Assembly: GCA_947856675.1 (NCBI GenBank)
Contig: CANUCM010000048.1
Location: 1-6,058 of the forward strand
Length of the DNA: 6,058 bases
Direction: 5' to 3'
Source of the DNA: an uncultured Clostridia bacterium
GTDB taxonomy: Bacteria > Bacillota > Clostridia > Oscillospirales > Butyricicoccaceae
This document shows positions 1 to 5,427 of this stretch, in pieces. The notes under the pieces were generated by a model. The model saw nothing but the letters and a program-made list of their open reading frames with translations. It ran no database searches and was not told the origin of the DNA. Every line of letters begins with the position of its first letter. Position 1 is the stretch's first letter. A program made the position numbers and the translations under genes.

Positions 1-1025
1 CACATGCGGCGCTTGTAGGCCAGCATGCCGCCCGGGCAGTTCATGGGCTTGATGGCGTAGTCTTCGCCGTCGATTTTGGTAAAGTACATGTTCTCCTTGT
101 AATGATCCCAGTGACCGCTGCGGTGCCACAGCGACTCGTTGAGAATCATGGGCGTGCGGATTTCCTCATAGCCCGCGCGCTTGTGCTCGCGCCGCCAGAA
201 ATCCTCAAGGATGTTGCGCAGCACCATGCCCTTGGGCAAAAAGAACGGAAAGCCCGGGCCCTCTTCGGCAAACATAAACAAATCCAGCTCGCGCCCCAGC
301 TTGCGGTGGTCGCGCTTTTTGGCCTCCTCGAGCATCTGCAGGTACTCGTCGAGGTCGGACTTTTTGGAAAAGGCCGTGCCGTAAATGCGCTGCAGCATTT
401 TGCGGCTGGAGTCGCCGCGCCAGTAGGCGCCCGTCACCGACGTCAGCTTGAGCGCCTTGACCCCGCCCGTCGAAACAAGGTGCGGGCCGGCGCACAAATC
501 GCAGAAGTCGCCCTGGGTGTAAAACGAGATGTCCTCGCCCTCGGGCAGGTTTTCAATCAGCTCGATTTTGTACGGCTCGCCCGCCATCTTCTCAAGCGCC
601 TGCTCGCGGCTGAGCACCGTGCGCTCAAGCGGCAGGTTCTGCTTGACGATGCGCTTCATTTCGGCCTCAATTTTTTCAAGGTCCTCCTGCGTAAAGGACT
701 CGTCGCGGTCAAAGTCGTAATAAAACCCGTTTTCAATGGCCGGGCCGATGGCAAAGCGCGCGTCGGGGAACAGGTGCTGCACCGCCTGCGCCAGAATGTG
801 CGCCGCCGTGTGCCGCAGCGCCCAGCGGCCCATTTCATCCTGAAAGGTCAGGATGCTCAGGCGGTCGCCCTCGTGCAGCGGGGTGGTCAAATCGCGCGTT
901 TCCCCGTTGATGTCGCAGCAAAGCGCCGCGCGCGCAAGCCCCTCGGATATGGCTTTGGCCGCGTCGAGCGCCGTCGCGCCCCCGGCCAGGCTCAGAACCT
1001 TTCCGTCCTTGAGCGTAATGTTCAT
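1..1025 (-). CDS. thrS: Threonyl-tRNA synthetase, N-terminal part (cut by left edge)
   Basis: Cytoplasmic class II synthetase that charges tRNA-Thr with threonine. About 341 residues are visible; full-length bacterial enzymes have about 640, so the rest of the catalytic core and the anticodon-binding domain lie beyond the left edge. Residues 1-61 form the TGS domain. The editing (second additional) domain follows, with HTAAH (H72, H76) and DLCAGPH (C178, H182), the four conserved editing-site residues. The segment GAYWRGDSSRKMLQRIYGTA is a hallmark of the family. The catalytic domain begins at about residue 240, and MNCPGG near the edge holds C330, equivalent to the zinc ligand C334 of the E. 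coli enzyme. The ATG at 1025-1023 is preceded by a purine-rich AAGGGAAG about 8 nt upstream. The start gives the normal family N-terminus (MNITLKDG). Expression is controlled by the T-box leader directly upstream. Nothing appears broken in the visible part. Confidence 0.97.
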   Translation of the reverse strand, partial: MNITLKDGKVLSLAGGATALDAAKAISEGLARAALCCDINGETRDLTTPLHEGDRLSILTFQDEMGRWALRHTAAHILAQAVQHLFPDARFAIGPAIENGFYYDFDRDESFTQEDLEKIEAEMKRIVKQNLPLERTVLSREQALEKMAGEPYKIELIENLPEGEDISFYTQGDFCDLCAGPHLVSTGGVKALKLTSVTGAYWRGDSSRKMLQRIYGTAFSKKSDLDEYLQMLEEAKKRDHRKLGRELDLFMFAEEGPGFPFFLPKGMVLRNILEDFWRREHKRAGYEEIRTPMILNESLWHRSGHWDHYKENMYFTKIDGEDYAIKPMNCPGGMLAYKRRM

Positions 1026-1055
1026 ACAAAAGACTTCCCTTCGTCGTAATTTTTC

Positions 1056-1097
1056 AAAAAATAAAAGCCTCTGCACCCCAAAAAGGGATGCAGAGGC
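1056..1097 (-). terminator. Regulated intrinsic terminator of the thrS T-box leader
   Basis: On the minus strand GCCTCTGCATCCC (1097-1085) pairs with GGGGTGCAGAGGC (1079-1067) around a TTTTT loop. That is a 13-bp stem with one G-U pair, followed by TTTTATTTTTT. It lies between the T-box element and the thrS start codon. Its CTCTGC is also complementary to the GCAGAG that begins the T-box element, so terminator and antiterminator cannot form together. Confidence 0.94.
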
Positions 1098-1334
1098 GAT
1101 TTTTTGCAAAAAACCGTGGTTCCACTCTGCTTGAAGCCCAAAAAAGGCTCCCGCTTGTGCGCCGGTAACGGCGGCGTGCCGGCGGTGCCTGCACCCCAAG
1201 CGGCTTCGGCATCGCTCCTCCCGGGTGGTGTGGAAGCCCTGCCCGCCCCGGGCGCGCTTTCAGCCGGCGGCGCTCCCTCTCTGCGTGGGCGTTTTTTGCA
1301 TGGTTCCGTCCCGTTCATCGGATTTTCCGTATAC
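1056..1334 (-). promoter_or_regulatory. T-box riboswitch (tRNA-Thr sensing) in thrS leader
   Basis: A 5' leader of about 280 nt separates the thrS promoter from its ATG. The T-box element AGAGTGGAACCACGG reads on the minus strand at 1128-1114. Its UGGA would pair with the tRNA 3' end and implies a U discriminator base. Stem I hallmarks are upstream: AGAGAGGGAG (1282-1273) and a distal helix GGGAGCGC (1277-1270) with GCGCGCCC (1257-1250), one A/G mismatch, enclosing a loop with GGCUGAAA. The following segment contains two ACC triplets (1229-1227 and 1226-1224), either of which could be the threonine specifier codon. A small stem III-like hairpin, GAGCC and GGCUU around a run of U, precedes the T-box element. 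Uncharged tRNA-Thr should stabilise the antiterminator and allow thrS transcription. The exact specifier and the lower part of stem I are not resolved by eye. Confidence 0.93.
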
Positions 1335-1340
1335 ACTGAC

Positions 1341-1369
1341 ACTATATCAGTATTTTTTACCCCTGTCAA
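1341..1369 (-). promoter_or_regulatory. thrS promoter (sigma-A type)
   Basis: Minus-strand TTGACA (1369-1364), a 17-nt spacer and TATAGT (1346-1341) closely match the housekeeping consensus. Transcription would begin near 1334, just ahead of the T-box stem I. The spacer is A-rich, unlike the GC-rich surroundings. An imperfect palindrome, ACTGA and TCAGT, flanks the -10 box. Confidence 0.87.
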
Positions 1370-1393
1370 GCCCTTAAATGCGCGGGGCGGCTC

Positions 1394-1422
1394 TTGCCGC
1401 CGCGGCCCGGTTTTGCTATACT
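1394..1422 (+). promoter_or_regulatory. Promoter of the acetamidase-permease unit
   Basis: TTGCCG (1394-1399), a 17-nt spacer and TATACT (1417-1422) with an upstream TG forming an extended -10. The predicted start is near 1429, giving a very short leader before the 1457 ATG. It is divergent from the thrS promoter, with the two -35 boxes about 25 bp apart. The match is good but rests on sequence alone. Confidence 0.65.
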
Positions 1423-1440
1423 GAAGGAAAGTCTTGCAAG

Positions 1441-1447
1441 AGGAAGG
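1441..1447 (+). promoter_or_regulatory. Ribosome binding site deciding the acetamidase start
   Basis: AGGAAGG ends 9 nt before the ATG at 1457, a normal spacing. For the other in-frame ATG at 1448 the same purine run directly abuts the codon, which is too close. This favours 1457. Confidence 0.65.
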
Positions 1448-1456
1448 ATGTCTGCC

Positions 1457-2350
1457 ATGCTGGAAATCTCCCGCGAGCACGTTGTGTGCTCCCTGTCGTC
1501 CCTGCACAAGCCCGCCGCCCGCTGCGCAAGCGGCGACACCGTGGTGTTTCACACCCGCGACTGCTACAACGATGAAATCCAAACCGAAACCGACTGCCCG
1601 GCAAGCGAGTACGCAAACCCCGCCACCGGCCCGCTGTTTGTCGAGGGCGCCGAGCCGGGCGACGTTTTGAAGGTGGAAATCCTCAAAATTGAAACGGCCG
1701 ACCGCGGCGTCATGCGCACGGCCCCCGGCCACGGCGCCTATCAGCACGTCATCTCCGAGCGCTGCGTGCGGTTTTTCCCCATCGAAAACGGCGAAATCCC
1801 CTTTGACGGGCACCTGCGCATCCCCGCCGACGTCATGATAGGCGTCATCGGCACGGCCCCCGCCGAGGGCGAGGACATCTCGACCGAAACGCCGCGCGAG
1901 CACGGCGGCAACATGGACTGCCGTCTTATCACCGCCGGCACGACGCTGTACCTGCCCGTCTTTGCCCCGGGCGCGCTGCTGGCCATCGGCGATCTGCACG
2001 CCGCCATGGGCGACGGCGAAACCCTCATCTGCGGCCTTGAGTGCCGCGGCACGGTCACCGTGCGCGTCACGGCCCTCAAAAACGCCTGCCTGCCCACGCC
2101 CTGCGTCGCCACCGCCCAGGGGCTGAGCACCATCCAGTCGGCCCCGACGCTCGACGAGGCCGCCGTGCTCGCCTCGCGCGCCATGCACGCCTTTTTGACC
2201 CGCACCTGCCCGCTCGACAACGCCGCCGCCGGCATGCTGCTTTCGCTGCAGGGGCACCTTGTCGTGTGCCAGATCGTCGACCCGCTGCTGACCGTGCGCA
2301 TGGATCTTCCGCAGTACATCCTCGACGCCTACGGCGTTGTGCTGCCGTAA
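1457..2350 (+). CDS. Acetamidase/formamidase family amidohydrolase
   Basis: Predicted cytoplasmic hydrolase of the FmdA/AmdA family, which cleaves small amides such as formamide or acetamide to ammonia and the acid. The 297-residue length is normal for the short bacterial and archaeal branch. Family signatures, seen directly, are DCYNDEI (35-41), NPATGPLFVEGAEPGD (54-69), HGGNMD (149-154), GDLHAAMGDGE (178-188) and CQIVDP (271-276). The acidic and His residues in the middle motifs are the presumed metal/active-site residues of the family. No signal peptide or membrane segment is visible. The start at 1457 is chosen by RBS spacing and by the usual family N-terminus (LEISREHV); 1448 is an in-frame alternative adding three residues. 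The gene is first in a two-gene unit with the permease one base downstream, suggesting linked uptake or export. The actual amide is not predictable: many members are of unknown substrate. Confidence 0.9.
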   Translation: MLEISREHVVCSLSSLHKPAARCASGDTVVFHTRDCYNDEIQTETDCPASEYANPATGPLFVEGAEPGDVLKVEILKIETADRGVMRTAPGHGAYQHVISERCVRFFPIENGEIPFDGHLRIPADVMIGVIGTAPAEGEDISTETPREHGGNMDCRLITAGTTLYLPVFAPGALLAIGDLHAAMGDGETLICGLECRGTVTVRVTALKNACLPTPCVATAQGLSTIQSAPTLDEAAVLASRAMHAFLTRTCPLDNAAAGMLLSLQGHLVVCQIVDPLLTVRMDLPQYILDAYGVVLP

Positions 2351-2351
2351 C

Positions 2352-3473
2352 ATGCAGGCGTTTTCCCGCTTTGTGCGGCGCGAGGCCGTTTTGTGCGCCG
2401 CCTTTGCCGCCGCCTTGTGCTCCATGCTTTTTGTCCCGCCCGACGCGCGCTACGCCGGCTACATCGACCTGCGCGTGCTCGCCCTTTTGTGGTGCCTGAT
2501 GCTGATTGTCGCGGGGCTTTTGGGCTGCGGCGTGTTCGAAGCGCTGGCGCAGAAGCTGCTTTCGGGCAAAAAAAGCGTGCGCAGCATCTGCCTTGCGCTG
2601 ACGCTCGCGCCCTTTTTCTGCTCCATGCTCATCACAAACGACGTGGCGCTTTTGACCTTTGTGCCCTTTGCGCTTCTGGTGCTTGAAAGCGCGGGGCTTG
2701 ACCGGCTTGTCGTGCCCGTCGTCGTTTTGCAGACCGTCGCGGCCAACCTCGGCAGCATGGCCACCCCCGTCGGCAACCCGCAGAACCTCTATCTCTACGC
2801 CCGCTTTTCACTGCAGCCCGGCGGGTTTTTCCGCGCGGTGCTTCCCCTTGCGCTCGCGAGCCTCGCCGCCTGCGTGCTCTTGTGCCTGCGCCTGCGCGGC
2901 CCCTCGGTTTCCATGCGCTTTGAGCGCCCCGCCGCCCTCGACACCGGCCTGCGCCTGCGCCTTTTGTGCGCGCTGTTTGCCGTGTGCCTTCTGTGCGTTT
3001 TCCGCATCGTGCACTACGCCTTCGCCTTTGCGCTGACGCTTGCCTACGCCCTCGCCTTTGACCGCCCGCTTCTTAAAAAAGCCGACTACGCCCTGCTTTT
3101 GACCTTTGTCTGCTTTTTTGTCTTTTCGGGCAACATCGGGCGCTGCGCGCCGCTGCGCACGCTGCTTTCGGGCCTGATGCAAAAAAGCGCCCTTTTGACC
3201 TCGCTGGGCTTAGGCCAGATTATCAGCAATGTGCCCGCGGCGCTTTTGCTGTCGGGCTTTACCGAAAACTGGCGCGGCCTTCTGGCCGGCGTCAACATCG
3301 GCGGCCTGGGCACGCCCGTCGCGTCGCTGGCCAGCCTGATTTCGCTCAAGCTGTACTCCCGCTCAAAAGGCGCCCGCACCGGCCGCTTTCTGCGCGTCTT
3401 TACGCTGTACAACGCGGGCTTTCTTGTGCTGCTGCTTTTGGTGCAGGCGCTGTGCACCGCGCTCGCCCGGTAA
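2352..3473 (+). CDS. CitMHS/ArsB-NhaD/SLC13-type anion permease
   Basis: Integral membrane transporter of 373 residues, mostly hydrophobic, with roughly ten membrane segments by eye. The two-fold repeat typical of the superfamily is visible. The first half has ITND (94-97) followed by ATPVGNPQN (137-145). The second half has SNVPAALLL (292-300) followed by GGLGTPVASLAS (317-328). These paired Asn/Pro-containing hairpins form the substrate and cation site in the related SLC13 and ArsB structures. Family members carry dicarboxylates, citrate, sulfate, arsenite or Na+/H+, so the substrate cannot be read from sequence. The ATG at 2352 lies one base after the acetamidase stop, with no clear Shine-Dalgarno sequence, which suggests translational coupling. 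A TTG at 2337 is in frame but overlaps the hydrolase and is less likely. The protein is somewhat shorter than the usual 400-450 residues, but both halves look complete. The stop codon runs straight into the terminator. Confidence 0.86.
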   Translation: MQAFSRFVRREAVLCAAFAAALCSMLFVPPDARYAGYIDLRVLALLWCLMLIVAGLLGCGVFEALAQKLLSGKKSVRSICLALTLAPFFCSMLITNDVALLTFVPFALLVLESAGLDRLVVPVVVLQTVAANLGSMATPVGNPQNLYLYARFSLQPGGFFRAVLPLALASLAACVLLCLRLRGPSVSMRFERPAALDTGLRLRLLCALFAVCLLCVFRIVHYAFAFALTLAYALAFDRPLLKKADYALLLTFVCFFVFSGNIGRCAPLRTLLSGLMQKSALLTSLGLGQIISNVPAALLLSGFTENWRGLLAGVNIGGLGTPVASLASLISLKLYSRSKGARTGRFLRVFTLYNAGFLVLLLLVQALCTALAR

Positions 3474-3501
3474 AAAACGCCCCCGCGGGGGCGTTTTTTT
3501 T
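3472..3501. terminator. Bidirectional intrinsic terminator between convergent units
   Basis: The perfect palindrome CGCCCCCGCGGGGGCG (3478-3493) is preceded by a run of six A and followed by a run of eight T, so each strand shows a GC-rich hairpin followed by a U tract. It ends the permease transcript on the plus strand and the etf operon on the minus strand. Both stop codons lie at its margins: TAA at 3471-3473 on plus and TAA at 3502-3500 on minus. Confidence 0.93.
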
Positions 3502-4663
3502 ACTGCATCGACTGCAAAAGCTGCTCGATGGTCTCCTGCGCGTCGGCCACCAGCTTATACTGCGCGGCCCCGAAAATGGGCGCCTCGGGGTCCTGGTTGA
3601 CGGCGATGACGGTTTTGGCCCCCGTCATGCCCGCAAGGTGCTGTATAGCGCCCGAAATGCCGAAGGCCACCAGCACGCGCGGACGCACCGACGTGCCCGT
3701 CTGGCCTATCTGGTGCTCGCGTCCGGCCCAGCCCATGTCGCACAGCGGGCGCGAAACGCCCACCTGCGCGCCCGCCCTTTCGGCCAGCTCAAACAGCCGC
3801 TCGAGCGTTTTGCGCGTGCCGATGCCGCGCCCGGCCGAAAAAATGACTTCGGCCTTTTCGATGCCCGCGCCCTGCCCGCGCGGCGTGCGCGAGAGAATGT
3901 GCACGCGGCCGGGGCCTTTCGGGCCTTCGGTGGGCACGATTTCGCCGCGCCGCGGCGCGCCGCCCTCCGGCAGCGGCATGACGCCCGGGCGCACGGTGGC
4001 CATCTGCGGCCGGTGCGCCGGGGTGATGATGGTGGCCATGAGGTTTCCGCCGAAGGCGGGGCGCGTCTGGTGCAGAAGGCCGGTTTCGGCGCAGGTGGAA
4101 AGCGCGGTGCAGTCGGCCGTCAGGCCGGTATGAAGCCGCGCGGCCACACGCGGCGCCAGCTGCCGGCCAAACAGCGTCGCGCCGAACAGCAGAATGTCGG
4201 GGCGGTGCTGCGCGGCAAGCGCGCAGACCCAGTCGGCGTACGGCTCGTCGAGCGTTTCATGAAGATACGGGCTTTGGCAGGTAAACACGCAGTCGGCGCC
4301 CGCGTCAATGAGCCTTCGGGCCTCGTCCGGGCTGTCTGCGGGCAAAAGGGCGCACACGCGCGCGCCGCTCTGGTCTGCAAGCCTGCGGGCGCAGGCGCAA
4401 AGCTCGAGCGCCACGGGCAAAAGCCCCTGGCTCCCGCGCTGGGCAAACACCCAGATGCCGCCGCCCGCCTCGTGCACGCGCGCGCGCTCGCGCCGTATGG
4501 CAAGGGCCGATTGCGGGCAGGCGCGCACACATTCGCCGCACAGCACGCACCGCCCGCCGTCAATGACAAGGGTTTTGTTTTCCACGCGCAGGGCCGACTG
4601 CGGGCAGGCGCGCACGCACAGGCCGCAGCCGACGCAGGCTTTTTTGCTGACAGAAAGGGACAT
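3500..4663 (-). CDS. etfA: Electron transfer flavoprotein alpha subunit with N-terminal 2x[4Fe-4S] ferredoxin domain
   Basis: Cytoplasmic flavoprotein subunit of a likely electron-bifurcating or confurcating Etf. The 387 residues exceed the usual 310-330 because of an N-terminal ferredoxin domain. This has two complete cluster motifs, C10-C13-C16-C20 and C39-C42-C45-C49. The EtfA N-terminal domain follows from about residue 69, with GLTADCT (180-186) and RPAFGGNLMATI (201-212). The C-terminal FAD domain has SAGRGIG (276-282), SRPLCD (304-309, including the conserved Arg305), GQTG (320-323), GISGAIQHLAG (335-345) and NQDPEAPIF (356-364). The same fusion is known in CarE and LctC of Acetobacterium woodii, where the extra domain is thought to pass electrons between ferredoxin and the bifurcating FAD. 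The ATG at 4663 overlaps the etfB stop (TAATG) and follows GGGAGG by 10 nt. Longer upstream starts lie inside etfB and add no family sequence. The gene is last in the operon, ending at the shared terminator. Confidence 0.96.
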   Translation of the reverse strand: MSLSVSKKACVGCGLCVRACPQSALRVENKTLVIDGGRCVLCGECVRACPQSALAIRRERARVHEAGGGIWVFAQRGSQGLLPVALELCACARRLADQSGARVCALLPADSPDEARRLIDAGADCVFTCQSPYLHETLDEPYADWVCALAAQHRPDILLFGATLFGRQLAPRVAARLHTGLTADCTALSTCAETGLLHQTRPAFGGNLMATIITPAHRPQMATVRPGVMPLPEGGAPRRGEIVPTEGPKGPGRVHILSRTPRGQGAGIEKAEVIFSAGRGIGTRKTLERLFELAERAGAQVGVSRPLCDMGWAGREHQIGQTGTSVRPRVLVAFGISGAIQHLAGMTGAKTVIAVNQDPEAPIFGAAQYKLVADAQETIEQLLQSMQ

Positions 4664-5427
4664 TATTCCAAAACCTCCCGTAAAAGCGTACACAGCTGCC
4701 CGGCGTCCGCAAGCGTCTGTGCCCGGCCGCGGCCCTGCGGCGCCGCGGTGGAAAGCACCTGCGTCGGCGAGCCTGAAAGCCCGCATTTTTCCGGGTCGGC
4801 TCCGGCTTCGGCGCACGACAGCGTGCGCACGTCATGGCGCAGCGAGCGCGCAACGCCGTCGATGGACGGCATGCGCGGCACGCCCAGCTCGCGCGTGACC
4901 GTCAAAAGCGCGGGCAGGGGCACGCGCACCTGCTCGGCGCCGTCGTCGGTTTCGCGCCGGACGACAAGCGCGTCCTGCTGCGGCTCTATGGCAAACACGT
5001 CGCACACGCAGGGAATGCCCAGGCGCTCTGAAAGCTCGGGGCCTATCTGCGCGGTGTCGCCGTCGACGGCCATGCGCCCGCACAAAATGAGGTCAAACCC
5101 GCCCAGCGCGGACACGCCCAGCGACAGCGCGTAAGAAGTGGCAAGCGTGTCGGCGCCGGCAAAGGCGCGGTCGGTCAAAAGCAGCGTTTGGTCGGCGCCG
5201 CGGGCGACGCAGTCGCGCAGCATGTCGGCGCAGGCGGGAATGCCCATGCTCAAAACGCTCACCGTGCCGCCCAACCGCTCGCGCAGGCACAGCGCGGCCT
5301 CCAGCGCGTGGCTGTCAAAGGGGTTGATAACGGCTTCGCAGCCGTCGCGGATGATGGTGCCGGTGTCGGGGTCGAGCCGCACCTCGCCCGAGGAGGGCAC
5401 CTGCTTTGCACACACGAGAATGTTCAT
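4663..5427 (-). CDS. etfB: Electron transfer flavoprotein beta subunit
   Basis: Partner of EtfA in the Etf heterodimer; in bifurcating Etfs this subunit binds the second flavin and the NAD(H) site. The 254-residue length is normal. It begins with the typical strand MNILVCAKQVP, then INPFDSHALEAAL (34-46) and the nucleotide-binding motif CGRMAVDGDTAQIGP (116-130). A recognition-loop region near GVPRMPSIDGVARS (182-195) usually docks on the partner dehydrogenase. An AAAGGAG run (5439-5433) sits 5 nt before the ATG at 5427. The start overlaps the stop of the upstream dehydrogenase gene by ATGA, and the end overlaps the etfA start by one base, so the three genes are tightly coupled. A longer reading frame to 5463 exists but would add residues before the standard N-terminus and is not preferred. 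Confidence 0.96.
   Translation of the reverse strand: MNILVCAKQVPSSGEVRLDPDTGTIIRDGCEAVINPFDSHALEAALCLRERLGGTVSVLSMGIPACADMLRDCVARGADQTLLLTDRAFAGADTLATSYALSLGVSALGGFDLILCGRMAVDGDTAQIGPELSERLGIPCVCDVFAIEPQQDALVVRRETDDGAEQVRVPLPALLTVTRELGVPRMPSIDGVARSLRHDVRTLSCAEAGADPEKCGLSGSPTQVLSTAAPQGRGRAQTLADAGQLCTLLREVLE
4674..4679 (-). promoter_or_regulatory. etfA ribosome binding site inside etfB
   Basis: Minus-strand GGGAGG, 10 nt before the ATG at 4663, inside the end of etfB. It supports the 4663 start of etfA, which places the ferredoxin domain at the very N-terminus. Confidence 0.75.

Noticed and set aside
102..1049. A 315-residue open frame on the plus strand opposite thrS
   Set aside because: Antisense to thrS, whose motifs and start are certain; it also ends in the T-box/thrS start region and has no family features.
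1104..1424. A 106-residue open frame on the plus strand in the intergenic region
   Set aside because: It covers the T-box leader and both promoters, has no RBS or recognisable domain, and the region is fully explained by regulatory elements.
2337..2351. TTG start for the permease at 2337
   Set aside because: It would overlap the end of the hydrolase and adds only five residues; the ATG at 2352 directly after the stop is a better coupled start.
1022..2425. A 467-residue open frame on the minus strand across the acetamidase gene and the T-box leader
   Set aside because: It runs antisense to a well-supported hydrolase gene and through a structured regulatory RNA; composition is low-complexity and no domain is recognisable.
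3500..4816. A longer etfA start at 4816
   Set aside because: The extra 51 residues lie inside etfB, are basic and unlike any Etf or ferredoxin sequence, and the 4663 ATG has an RBS and the coupled TAATG overlap.
3452..5134. A 560-residue open frame on the plus strand across etfA and etfB
   Set aside because: It is antisense to two genes with clear family motifs; its translation is rich in Arg, Ala, Gly and His with no recognisable domain, typical of a GC-rich shadow frame.
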